Assembly (NCBI GenBank): GCA_016858145.1
Contig: JAEHOE010000028.1
Location: forward strand, 620,001-684,000
Reading direction: 5' to 3'
DNA from: Edaphochlamys debaryana
Lineage: Eukaryota > Chlorophyta > Chlorophyceae > Chlamydomonadales
DNA: 64,000 bases
The notes beneath the pieces were generated by a model. It searched no databases. It was not told the origin of the DNA and saw only the letters and a program-made list of their open reading frames with translations. The position numbers and the translations under genes are program-made. This document shows positions 23,807 through 35,801 of the stretch, one piece after another (the first letter of the stretch is position 1; every line of letters begins with the position of its first letter).

Positions 23807-26065
23807 ATGCGCTTGGGCCGCACCCTCCCGCGCTTAACCACATCCTACCGCGTTACAGCGAGTAGTTTACTCAGGCGGTCGCGGAGCGACCGGCCCCGCG
23901 CTTCGGCCCGCAGCGCCACAGCGGACTTCGGCGCGCTCCTTCTCGCGGCTCCCAACACCAGTGTCGTGATGGGTGGCCACGGCCCGATGATGCTTGGCGG
24001 ACACCGCGGGTGAGCCAGACGCCGCTCCCGGGGTCCGCCAGGCCACGCGGCCGTTGCTGTCAACCCTGCCGACACAGCATTGCGTGACCTTTTTAGCACC
24101 CGCGGCCCGCGTCACGCCCTCTCTCTGAACTTAAGCTTCCCGTTGCTTTGCAGGATGGGCGAGAACCTCGCCTCGCATGCCGACGGGAAGACTGATGTTT
24201 ACCCCAGGTACGCGGTGCCAGACCTGCAGCGCATACTCTTAAACTGACATCTGCAATGCTGAATTGCGGTTTGGGCGACTTACCGAGACACTGGGCACGG
24301 GTTATGCAGGTATCGCGAGAACACGCTCGCGTCGTTTCAGCAAGCGGTCAAGTGCGGCGTCGGGTTCGTGGAGTTCGATGTGCAGGTGCGAAGGCAGGGG
24401 ACTCACGCCTGGGGGGCGGGGACCTTGCCGGTGCGGTGGAACCCCCAACTGCTCCTCTTGGGACCCTCTGCTCCCTCCCCGCGCTGGGCGCAACGCCTGC
24501 CGCCGTGAGCCATCCACGCCAGCCGGGCCTGATCCCACAGCCTGACCCCTTCCCATCCTGCCCTTTCTCGTTGTTGCGGACGCTCAGGTGACCCGCGACG
24601 GCGTGCCCATAATCTGGCATGACGACGACGTCGTTTGGGGCGAGGCAGACCACCCCCACAGGCCCCACGTCGCCGACCTAACCCTGGCCCAGCTGCAAGC
24701 CCTCTGCGGCAAGAAGGCCGCGGCAACCGCCCATGCTCCCTCCACCACCTCCTCCTCCTCCTCCGCCTCCACCGCAACGATTGCAAGTGACTCCGCGTCC
24801 AGCCTGTCCAGCGGGGAGGTGCTCTTCGGTCGCCCACGCGGGACCAGCGATGACGGGAGCGTGGACGATGAGCCGGCGCCCGGCAGCCTGCTCCGTCTGT
24901 TCAGGGACTTCAACACACGACAGCGCTGCACCATGTACGAGCCCTGGCTGTGCGCGGAGGACGATACGATCCCCACGCTGGACGCCGTCTTCCGCACGCT
25001 GCCGCCCGAGGTCGGCTTTGACATCGAGGTGGGTCGTGTTGAGGGCTGCGCTTCCTTCCGAAGCTGCGATGTGGGTTGCTTTGCGGCCAGTCAAGACCGC
25101 GGGTCGACCGCGAGATCCCCGGTGTTGGGGGGCCATCCCACCGACAGGTCCTTCTCAGTCCGTATGCGTCGGTCTCGAGCCCCTCCCAACCTCTTTCTCC
25201 TGCCCCCTCTCCCACCCCCTCTCCCGACCCAGATAAAGATGGCCACCGGCGAGGAGGTGGTGCACACGCCCGCCGAGGAGGTGGACCGCATGCTGACCGC
25301 CATCCTGCCGGTGGTGCAGCAGCACTACGCCACGCAGCTCAAGCCCGACGGCCGGCCTCGCGCCATCATGTTCTCCTCCTTCGACCCCGACGTCTGCCTG
25401 GAGCTGCGCAACCGCCAGGCCACGCACCCCGTGTACTACCTGTCGGGCTGCGGCCTGTACCGCCACGCCGACGAGCGCCGCACCTCCATCCCCGCCGCGC
25501 TCACCTTTGCCGCGGGCGCCGGCATGCGAGGCATAGTGGTGCCCGCATCCATCCTGCTCAAGGTGGGTAGAGTGGTTTTAAGCGTGGCAAGGCTGCTTAG
25601 GGACGCCGCGGCCTTTGGCGCGGCCGTGTGTGCCCCGGCCCGGCTGCTTGAGTCCGCGGCGTGCTGTGACGAGTCTTACAGCGCCTCTAGCATGCCGGCT
25701 TATCCGTCTCCCTTTCCTGCTTGCCCTTGTTCGACGCGTCACGTCCACTGATCACGGTTTGCGCTACTGCCCTTCGGCCTTCCGTGTCACAGAACATGGA
25801 CATGGTGGCGACCGCCCGCGACAGCCACATGGAGCTCATGACGTACGGCCTGGAGAACAACGACCTGGTCAGCCTCAAGCAGCAGGCGGACGCGGGCGTG
25901 GTGGCGGCCATTGTGGACGAGGTGGCCTCCGTGACGGCCGCGCTGGGCGCCGAGGCGCAGCAGCAGCACGGCGCGCAGCAGGCGCAGCAGCAGCAGCAGG
26001 CGGAGCCGGTGAGGCAGGAGCAGCCCGTGGGGCAGGCCTGGGGCGCCGGTGTGACCGCGGCGTGA
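23807..26065 (+). CDS. Glycerophosphodiester phosphodiesterase (GDPD, GPCPD1/GDE1-like), six exons, 458 aa
   Basis: Hydrolyses glycerophosphodiesters such as glycerophosphocholine to glycerol-3-phosphate and an alcohol, in phospholipid turnover and phosphate recycling. Exons: 23807-24009, 24154-24207, 24310-24385, 24588-25028, 25233-25562, 25793-26065. GDPD landmarks are all present: HRG at 66-68, RENTLASF, the metal-binding pair Glu107/Asp109 in FVEFDVQ, and the general acid/base His122 in WHDDD. Also present are TIPTLDAVF with FDIEIKM, and IMFSSFDPD. The pattern resembles the cytosolic GPCPD1/GDE1 subgroup, but no SPX or starch-binding domain is visible. A Ser/Thr/Ala insert sits near residues 140-170, and a Gln-rich tail ends the protein. 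The chosen first ATG gives an Arg/Ser-rich N-terminus that could be an organelle transit peptide; Met55 is an alternative start just before the catalytic core. No TGTAA was seen downstream. Confidence 0.88.
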
Positions 26066-28445
26066 GCAAGGCGTGGAGCAGATTGGGGGACGGATTTGGA
26101 GGTGAGAGGGTACAGGATAGGATGGTGGTGAGCCACTGTGCAGTGGAGGGGGGGAGGAGGATGGTGCTAGGCATGTAGGCGGGCGCTATTCTACATGCAG
26201 GCTGAGGGTGGCGACGGTTTGAAGCGTCTGCGGCTAGCTGCTTGAGCCTCGGGGCGCGCATTGCGGCCCCCGGCGGCAAGTGGGCCCGGGCACACGAACG
26301 CATGGCAAGGCTCACACCCACACACACAGCGCAGGGGCATGACCCGCTAGGGGCTTAGCCTTCGCGCAGCAGCGACACCAGCTTGGTTTGCGGATTACCG
26401 GGCGCCTTTATGCTTGACGGACCTTAACATGCATTCAGCATTGCCGAATTTATGCGTACCTGTCAAGGGCACGCGCCCGTCTTCTCTTTGCTGTTTGGCA
26501 GGGGGGTGGCGCGGGCCTAGCGGAGGCAAGTACGATTCGCGTTGCCTTCAGGGCGCGGGCTGCCCCCTCGGGGTGCGATCGGATGTTCCATGTGAAGTTG
26601 TTGGCAGGTGGCGACTGAGCTCGGGGAGCTCCGTTTACGAAGACAAGTGGACGGTGTGGACCTTGAAGTGAGACGATAGGTGAATGGGGGACACGTGAGT
26701 CGAGGCGTGATGCAGGCTCGACGGTAGGCTGGACGCTAGCGTGTGGGTTCTTTGGCTCCTTGCTATTTTGGGTGTAGTGCTCGGGGCCTCCGGCAGGCAT
26801 GCAGCAAAGCAAAGCGTTCCGGAGATGCGAACTCTGTTAGCCAGGTGTATGGGTACCGTATGGACGCAAAACTCCCGGAGCGCGGAGAAGCTAGGCCTCT
26901 TCACGGTCTTCCATTAAACGCCTCTATCCATTGTACGGGTAGCATGCAGCCCCCGCCGTTATCCTGCACGCACGCAATGCCTACCAAGCTACAGCCATTA
27001 CTGAGGGATAGAGCTTACGTGTCCACACAGGGACTTGCATACAGAGCCAAGTGACACCTCATGCGGACGGAGTGGCTCGCCTTGGCGATCAGTGCAATTA
27101 GCCTCCCTACACCCAGCTTCGCCCACCTGGCCATGAGGCCCAAGCAACGTGCGGCCCTCACTGTAGGAGGCCGTAACAGAGAGGCCGCTAGGGCCAGAAC
27201 GCCGCGTGCTCATGCAGTTAGTCCCTTAGTCGCTAACGTGACGGCCAGGGGCGTGGCGCGTTCGGCAGGGAATGAGAGAGAGAGTACGCAGGAAGAGAAG
27301 TTGTTGCAAGCAGCAGAGGGCCGGACGTATCCCTCCTTATCCCTGGCCTTCCCTGAGAGGTATCAATGCGCTTTGGGCTCGTTTGGGCCTGCGGCGGGCC
27401 TCACACAGCGGAGGCCCGGGAAAGGCAGGGAGAGGCCAGCGCCCCCCTTCTCGCTATCGACGCCCCAAAGTCCCGCGAGTAGTTACCGGTCCTCTCCACA
27501 ACACCAGCTACCAGCATCATGGATTACACGATGGCGTGCAGGCCTGCGCTCCTGTGGTCGCCGTCAGCCGACGAATTGTGCGCCGCACGCGCACGCGACC
27601 ACACGGCGCCGTATCGGCCTGGCGCGCCCCCGCCTGGTTCGGTTCAGAGAGGTTGTGCGTACTTGAGCATGTCGCATGTGAGCTACGCCAGGCGTGTGTT
27701 ACGCCAGTTCATGAGGCGAGCCGCCCAGATCCCGGGCCGGTCCCTCTTTGCTCGCGATTGCGAACACCTCACGTGCATTCCCGCCGTGCTCAGCTGGTCT
27801 CCACGAGGAACGACGCATGCTAGAACTAACTAACCATCTAGCCAGACGACGACCTCCAAAGCAACGTCTCGCTCACTTGCCGGAAACGATGAAGCGGGCG
27901 TGAGCGCTAAGCCTCGCTGCCGTCGTTTGCGGGTAGAGTGCTTTCCACGTGCTGTTTCCAGACGCACAACTGGGAATCAACTGCGCACAGTCGCTGGTCG
28001 GCCGCGCACCTGCGGGCTCACAGTCCAGTTGACGGTGGCCTGGCTCTACACTGAGGTAGCTTTATCTAGTGCCTGCTGGGCCCGGGCAGTGGCTGGTTAA
28101 GGCCTCCGGCGAGCGAAGCCAGCACGGGCACCTGTCCTCCGGAGGGCCGTCTCGCACAAGCTCCTAAAAGTGGGGACTCAACACACGTGGTAAAGCAGTT
28201 ACCGTGGTGCGTTGGACAAGGTGGGGCGTGTGCGGTCTAGCGCGTAGGTGTCTGAGTGCAGGATGGAGGGGCGCTCGCAGAGGTGCCGGCCGGCGCCCTT
28301 TCGGGCTGTTTCGTCCGTCTTCGTTCCATTGAAGCCATCGCATTGCTGTTGCTGCTAAACGATTTACCTTGATCGCTGGGTAAACGTTTTAACGTGTGAT
28401 GGTGCGGTCCCACGCCGCGCCCCCTACTTCCCCGCTCAGCCGACC
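26066..28445. other. 2.4-kb gap with no recognised gene
   Basis: This lies between the phosphodiesterase stop and the kinase start, both on the plus strand. Base composition is more mixed than in the genes, and the sequence is interrupted by stops in every frame apart from a 201-codon open frame at 27061-27666. That frame lacks recognisable motifs and I do not call it. The region should contain the phosphodiesterase 3' end and the kinase promoter and leader. Confidence 0.4.
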
Positions 28446-31400
28446 ATGGCTCAAGACGGACCCTCGGGACCCTCGGGAGCAGCGCGTGTGCGGGTGGATG
28501 TGGTGCCCAGCGGCGCAGTGCCGGCGCCGGATTTGGAAAAGCGGCTGCGAGTGGGCAAACTGCTGGGCTCGGGCGCGTTCGCTGTGGTGCACGCAGCTGT
28601 GTACGACGGCAAGCAGGTCGCCCTCAAGGTCGGAAGGGGGGACCTGTCGGGTTACTGGGGGCTGGCGGGGTGTTGAGAGGGGGGCGGGCAACGCTGTTGC
28701 GTGCTGGGGGTCCGCACGTACCCTGCCATCGAACGGGGGTGTGGACGTGCCTGTAGCAATCTTTGCTCCCATCCAAACACAGGTTCTGCTGCCGCACCAC
28801 CGCCCCTCCACGCGAGACGACTGCCCAGTCAGGATGTTCCTGCGCGAGGGCGAGCTGCTTCAGCGGCTGGAGCACAGGTGAAGCCTGGGCTCTGGGTGCT
28901 GGTCAGCGTGCCTGGACTTCAGTTACACTTATGCCTCCCACCCCCGGCAGCCTTCCATCGCTCGTATCGCCCACCCTAACTTACCTGCCTGCCGCCTGCC
29001 ACACCCGGTTCCGTATGCAGTAACCTGGTCCGATGCCTCGCGATCCTGGAGCTGCCGCCCACTTTCCCTGGCCTGAACGGGGGGTACCTCACCTCAACTT
29101 GGGGGCTGGTCCTCGAGTTGCTCGAGGGCGGCTCCATGTGCTCACTCATGCACAAGCAACTGCTATCGCCATGGAAGGTATGCGGATGGAAGGTCGAGAA
29201 AGCTGTTTGGCTAGTCCACAAGGTGGGATGAAACCGTTCTAGGGGTTTACACACTGGCAAAATGCATGGGTAGCGGGCCCATGAGGGTTTAGAGGGTTTT
29301 GGTGATGGAGGGACAGGCGGGCAGCCTGCCGCCCTCCAGAACCGCCTGGACTCATGAGCCAAGTTGTGAGCTTGCAATTGGAGGTCTGGGCGCCAATTCT
29401 GTCACCGCCAAAGGGACAAGCGCAGCCGACCGCCGGGGTCGCAGATACCCCATACGCCTGCACACGGGCTGCACACTGCTATGATACCATACGCCCTGAG
29501 CCCTGGAGCTTTCTCCGATGCCGTACACACAGTTCATGTACGACAACGCTACGGCGCTGGCGTGGAGCACGCACGTGGCCTCGGCTCTGGCGTACCTGCA
29601 CGCCGAGTCCGTCATTCACCGGGTGAGCCTCGGGGGAACGTGACGAAGACGCAGCCCGGGTGTCGAAGCCACATGGGAGGGTGGCCTCCTGCATATGATA
29701 GCCTGCGCGAGTGCCCTGTCTGTCTAGCATCCTCAAGCCCACTACTCGGCTGGTACATCTCCCCAAAACAGGATGTGAAGATGGAGAACGTGCTGATCGC
29801 CGGGGGCAAGGCCAAGCTCGTGGACCTGGGGTTGCACACGGTGCGTGCTTGGCAGTACTGGCATGGCGCTAACGTGGTTAGTTACTGACTTGCACCGTCA
29901 CCGCTTCTCCCCCACCCCCACCTCCACCTCACCCTCGCTCCCTGGCGTCCCCACGCGCCCACGCCCCTCCTCCCTCTCCGCAATCCCTCCCTCCCTCCCT
30001 TCCCCCCTCGCGATCACGCTCAGCAACAAACACTCCCTCCCTTCCCCCCTTCCCTACCCTACCCCACCCCCCGCAGCGGCCCCTCACCATGGAGCGCTGC
30101 ACGCGCCAGACGCTGCTGCGGGCGCCCATGTCCCGCCACAGCACCCGCTCGCTCAGCGGCGTAAGCCCCGCGGGCCATGACGCACCCCAGCTGCCCGGCA
30201 TGCTGGCCCCCAGCCCTGCAGCCAGCTCGTATCCCACCAGCCAGTATCCGGCGAGCCAGTATCCCGCGAGCCAGTACGCCAGCAGCCTGTATCCCGCGAG
30301 TCAGTACGGCGCCAGCAACTACGCGTCGGCGGTGGGCGTACGGCCGCCCTCGGCGGTACGGATCGACGAGGTGCCGGCGGCGGAGGCGTCCGAGTCATCC
30401 ATCTTTTTCGCGGTCAAAACCGCATCCGTACAGGGCGATGGAGCGGGTAGTGCCGTGCAAGGCGATGCTGCCGCGCAGGCCGGTACGGCAGCCGTGCCCG
30501 TGATCCAGCCCGTGGACGTACGGAGCCGGAGCCTCAACCGCCCGTTGCGCCCGGTGCCAGGCGCGCGGCCGATCGCGCTGCCCGTGACAGCCGGGTTGGC
30601 GGCCGCGCTGTCGCCGCCGCCCTCTGTGGTTCCGCCCCCTGCAGACATGTTTCCTCTCCCAGAGGCGGGCGAGGAAGACGCTGTGCGCGCCCCCGGGTCC
30701 ATCGACCCCGGCGCTCCCGCCACAGCCCTGCCCGCCTCGGGGGAGGCGGACGCCGCGGTTGTGGCGACGGCGGCGGCGCCTGCCACGCTGCCGCCGTCGT
30801 CAAGCCGCCCGCCAACCACGCTGGGGGCGTGCCCTTCCATGGCCCGATCGGCCTCGAGGTGAGCGCAGCCCAGCGGACGGGGCCCTCGCATGTGCCCTGC
30901 CCGCCCTGTACAGTCGTTTCAGGGGCGTGGACGCAATGGCAATCCGTGCTGACCGTGGGCTTGGCCCACGGACGGGGGCCAAGGTTGTGCGTGTTGGATT
31001 GAGGGTTGGGTCTGGAGGTCCGGGTGAGGGTTTGACAATGCTTCGCCCCCGGCCCTTTCCCCCAGCGCCTGCAGCTGCGGCACTGCCTCCGCCGCCCCCG
31101 GCACCTGCAGCGGCGCAACCACCACCAACGGCTCCTCGCGCGCGGGCTGGAGCGTGGGAAACATGATCGAGGTGGGTGCGTGCGGCCTGCGCGGTGTTGG
31201 CATGAGCTGTCCGGCCTTGGACCCTAAGCTGCGTGACACAGCGCCCCAGAGAGCCATGTGGGCAAGAGCGTGTCGGCGGGGGGTAGGAGGGGCTTACTGT
31301 AGGGCCTGCTCTGTGTGTGCATGCCGGTACATGCAAGGGCCACAACCATTCCTTGCCGCCCGCAGGTCGGGTCGGGCCACGGCGGTTCGAACAACACGGG

Positions 31401-33958
31401 CGACACGGCCCTCGCCACGGCCTCGGCGGCGTCCTCCGCCGGCGCCCGTCTGCCCCCCTCCCGCCCGCCCTCGACCCTCTCGCCCTCCGCCGTACAAGCC
31501 GTACACGCAGCCCCTTCACGCAGTGCGGCTAACGCTGGTGCCGACGCCGAGGCGGGGCCCACGGGGGGAAGCGATGACGAGGAGGAGGAGGGCGGACTGG
31601 CGCCGCTGGGGATGTCACGCGCTGCGAGCCCGGCACCGCTGGGCATACAGCACACGCAGCCCCACCCAGCGCCGGCGCAGCAGCACCACCCCCACCCACA
31701 CGGCCAGCACCGTTTCTACGCGCAGCAGCCGCACCACCCCTCGGCGTCCGCCGTGGGTTCCGCCACGCAGCGCCACGCCCCGGGCGCTGACGTGTCCAAC
31801 CACACCGCCCCCGCCGCCGTCGGCTCCACGCCCACGCCCGAGCCCGCCGCCGCCGCCATCGCGGCGGCGCTCGGCAGCAGTCGCTTCACCGCGGGCCCTG
31901 ATGGGCCCGTGAGGGCCCGCGCAGCTACGGACGACGGCCGGCAGCTGTACGGCGGCTTCGGCGCCAAGAGCCTGCACGCGCCATCGATGCACGCCTACAG
32001 CGTGGCGGTGTCCGTGGACTCGGGCATGGAGGTCGTGTACCGATTAACTGGAGAAACAGGATCGTGCATGACAATGGCAAGTAACAGAAGGGATTGGCGG
32101 GGCGGGGGGCTGGGGCGCGGCAGAGGGGGGGGGGGCGGGGAGGTGTGTGTGGCTCGGCTCGGCTTTCCTGTGCTAGTGCTTCATCAAGTCCCATGGTCCC
32201 ACTATCAATATAGCTCAGTACAACGCGCTTCAAGGAGCGCTAGGAGCTCGGCGCTCACAACATGCACAAGCATGTCCTCGCCAGGTACCGCCCACGCGTC
32301 AAGTTCCAACGGCTTTTTCCTACTACTTCTGATAGGCATCGGCGACTCGCTGAGAAACATTTCCATGCTCGGCGCGCGATAGTGCCGAGCTGTCTTGCGT
32401 CGCTAGTTAGCAGCCGCGAGCAGGCCCTCAATTGCTTGCTACCTTCTTATAGGCAAGATAGAAGCTATGCGAAGGGCTGAAGAGCACTTGTGACGAGGTC
32501 ATGAACCCGCCCGGTTGGCGGGCACGCCACACCCCTGTCTTTTCCGCACGTCCCATCGTTTACTCCTTTCGCCGCACCCCGGGAGGGGGCCTGTCCTGGC
32601 CACCAACTGTGTGGGGGGCCTCGGCAAGGGCGCCGCGGTCCCTTGCTTAAAACCCCTGAATGCCTGTGATTGCCAAGTCTAATACCGAAGAGGCAGGGAA
32701 CAGAGACGGGAAGCTAATCGTCCGCCCCCCCCGCCCGCCTCATTTGCATTGCAGGCCCCCGAGATCAGATTAGCCCAGCCGTATAACGAGAAGGTGCGTA
32801 CAGTGTACGGCTGTTGCCTGGGAGCTGTACCCTGCTCCCATGAGCGCACGCGCAGTAGTTGAGGGCATTCCGCTGAAACACCCGGGCTCGCTGATAACCG
32901 CGCCCTCTAACTGTGTCCGTTGCCTTGTGACTCCCCCAACGCACAGATCGACGTGTATGCGTACGGCGTGCTTCTGTACGAGCTGTGGAGCCGCTCCATG
33001 CTGGCGGTGTCGCACATCGGCACGAAGCGCCCGGACGTGAGTCGGCGGGCCGCGTGGTCGGCTTGGCATCAGCGGCGCGGGGGGGCCATTTGTCGAGCTC
33101 CGTCTGACCAGCAAGAGTGGGAGCCGGCAGCGTACCTGCTCTGCGCAAGGCTGTTTGTCAGCGCCGGCCGCCGTCAAGCGCTGCTGTCTAGCTAGAGCCC
33201 ACCTCGCCTTTCCCTGCACAACCTGCGCAGATGCCGCGTGTGGTGCACAAGTGCGAGGACTGGCCCAACCTCATCCTCGAAGGGTACAGGTGCGCGTGGT
33301 TCCGGGCAAGAGCTTGGTGGTCGACCTACCGGCACCCCACTCCAACCATGGGCCCCGTCGCCCGCCCTAATCACGAAATGCGCTCGCTACGCCACACGCA
33401 ACCACCTAAGCCGGACCCCACCCCTTAACAACTCTCTTGCCCCCATGTCGCACGGCTCACCGCACGCACCCGCAGGCCCAAGCGCGTGGACTGCATCCCC
33501 CGGCCCATATGGCAGCTCATCGTCGAGTGCTGGGACGCTGACCCGCTCTGCCGCCCGCCCATGAGCGCCGTTCTGGCGCGGCTGCAGGTGGGCGGGCATT
33601 GCGGGGCCCTGCGCGTGGAGAGCGTAGGGGGATCGAGGACTTTGAAAGCCCACAGGAACCCTGCGGTAGCAGTTGGCAGCTGGTGCGCGGCACGCGTCTG
33701 GCTATTGCGGCAATCGCTTCAAGGGACGTCTGTCCGGTGCTTTCAACTGTTGCCTGATTGCAGGAGATGGCCGAGGACCCGTTGCTCGCAGACCAAGTCG
33801 TTGGTCCCAACAGCGGCAAGGGCGGCAAGAAGCTGCCCGGTCGCAGCAGCAGCGCCGGCGTTGCGGCGGCGGCGGGCAAGGGCGCTTTGGCGGGGGAGGG
33901 GGAGGCAAAGCAGGGCCTGGCTCCGGGCCAGCCGGGGTGTGGCTGCGTGATCTGCTAG
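28446..33958 (+). CDS. Tyrosine-kinase-like protein kinase with a giant activation-segment insertion, 13 exons, 895 aa
   Basis: Exons: 28446-28628, 28783-28877, 29021-29177, 29533-29622, 29772-29840, 30077-30858, 31066-31171, 31366-32076, 32755-32793, 32947-33036, 33231-33289, 33476-33587, 33764-33958. Kinase motifs in order: glycine loop GSGAFAV (41-47), VALK with Lys61, a REGELLQRLEH C-helix, and catalytic HRDVKMEN (174-181). Then DLG (193-195) stands in place of DFG, followed by MAPE (731-734), DVYAYGVLLYELW and CWDADPLCRPPM. The style matches the TKL group (Raf/CTR1-like). Between DLG and APE lie about 535 low-complexity residues, including YPASQ repeats and an acidic patch. The protein ends in CGCVIC, a possible CaaX lipidation box. 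The intron at 32077-32754 must use a GC donor to give MTMAPE. Ser/Thr versus Tyr specificity is not determinable; activity is plausible because Lys, both Asp and APE are kept. Confidence 0.87.
30230..30304 (+). repeat. Five in-frame 15-base repeats encoding YPASQ-like units
   Basis: Five consecutive 15-base units, TATCCCGCGAGCCAG and variants, encode YPTSQ, YPASQ, YPASQ, YASSL and YPASQ; a sixth, diverged unit (YGASN) follows. They sit inside the activation-segment insertion of the kinase. The units are near-identical at the DNA level, so the copy number is probably unstable. Confidence 0.9.
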
Positions 33959-35801
33959 GCCGGAACGTGGCAGCGGGAAGGAGGGCGAGTGAGGAGCGCT
34001 CGAGTGCGGAAGACTGGAGCTGTGGTTGGGCAAGGGTGCTTGGCTCGCACATGGGAGGAGGCGCGGGGGAGGGCGGCTGTGCGTCCGCACCAGAGAGAAG
34101 CGAGGGTGGGGGGGATTGCATGTGGGATGGACGCGCATGGCGCCTCCGCCTTGTCATGTGTGAGTGCGATAGGAGAGGTTTCGGGTCATGATGGGCGGAG
34201 GAGTGAGTCATTCTTACCTGCTGCCGCTTGCCTCTGCGTCTGGGGTGCATGGCATAGTTGATTGGACAACCGCCCTCTGAAGGGCCAGGCATGCTAGGTG
34301 CTAAGGATTCTTGCTGCTGCTTGAGGAGGGGCCGAGGCTGAGGAGGCTGGGGAAGCTTGCGCTCCCACCATTTATGTCGGGGACCTAGATAAGGCCACGA
34401 ATGCTCCGGGGAGCTGGAAGGCGCATAGGTGGGCGGGCGCCACGTTTGGTGGTAGGCTGCAAATGGGTGCATGGCGTGGTTGGGGGCATATGCTGCTGGT
34501 TGAGGGCAGGCCGATTGGGATTCCCGCTTGGGGCCAACACGGCAAGCGCTTAAGCAAAGTCAAGGTTGGTGGTGTCAGCTGGTGGCTCAGACAGGTAGGC
34601 TGGAGAAATAGGCCTTGTCAGGACATGCATCCGGGTCTCGTTCAGTGTATGCATGTTCACGTGTCTGTGCATGGGTACAGACTGGTCCTTGACGTGTCCA
34701 CAGGCCGACGGACGGCAGGGTCCCTTTCGTTGCTTATGTTACTTTCGTGCTTTTGTGCGTGCGCCCATGGATGGCTCTGCTCCTTGCTTACTGCTTCTGG
34801 AGTGATGACTGATGAGGGGGTGGCTACGGAGGTCGCTGCCTCTGCAACCCCTTGTGGGTAGCTTGGCGCTGCTCCGACTCTGGGCCAGGTTGCTGTGATG
34901 CTCGTGCTGCTTGCTGCGTTGAGGTTGCTTGGGGTCACGGGCGGAGCGTAGTGGAGAGATTCTTGGGGTACGGGCGGCGGTGGGCGGACGAGGCGGTAGT
35001 GGTCCTTCTGCACGTATCGGCATGAGCAAGTTAGGGCAAGGGGTCAGGAGGTAGCGCGTGCTGCTTGCACGCCTGGCCCCGGCAATCTCTTGCTTCGGGT
35101 AATTACGGGGCAGTAGGGGCTAGGCTTGGCCCCATCAGCTTCTGAGTATTAGCTATCTACGTACCGTACTGTCGGGTTCGCCGTCGCGCCCATTTTAGCT
35201 TCTTGGGGCTTATACCCCGCCTTACTATATCTAAGCAGAACTGTCATCCGTCATGAATGCATAAACCTGTGTTGGTTAACGTACGCAAGGCCACGGCCGG
35301 TAGGCTTCGGGGGACGCCCTTATCTTTGGGGTCTGCCCAGCGTGGAAGCCTGAGTGCAGTTGCAAGGTGAGGGTCGAAAGGCAGGATCGAGTGGCTGACG
35401 GGGATGAAGGGGGACGGTCGCCAGAACGCTGAGTTGTGCGTGTTGCGGGGGGTCCATGCCGTTATGCTGGGAGTGCTGGCTGTCGAGGCCCTGGAGGGGC
35501 CGAGAGCTCGAGACTCGATTGAAGGTGCAACGTACAGAAGCGCGGGTCTTGACTTCGGAGCGGTACGGGAAGTCTAGACAGGTAAAGCTCCCACCCCCAC
35601 GAGGGCCGCGACGCTCTGACTCACGCACAGGCAACGAATGCAAAGACCGCGGCTCAGAGTGCAGTGCATGTAGTGCAGTGCCTGAACGTGAACCGGTCAA
35701 ACCTGACGTGCCACATGCTGCCACACGCCCGGACCCCGCTCCCAGCCCGCATACGCCTGCGAACCAACGTAGCCCCCTCCCAGGCGGCGTGCTGGCACCG
35801 G
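33959..35801. other. 1.8-kb stretch between the kinase gene and its duplicated fragment
   Basis: It holds the kinase 3' untranslated region and intergenic DNA. Open frames on the minus strand near 33702-34472 are antisense to the last kinase exon plus its downstream flank and carry no domain. From about 35456 an open frame runs into the duplicated kinase exon, but I see no start, splice or family evidence that it is expressed. Confidence 0.4.

Noticed and set aside
27061..27666. 201-codon open frame with a mildly hydrophobic start
   Set aside because: No motif, no splice-linked neighbours and mixed composition; chance opening in an otherwise gene-poor gap is as likely.
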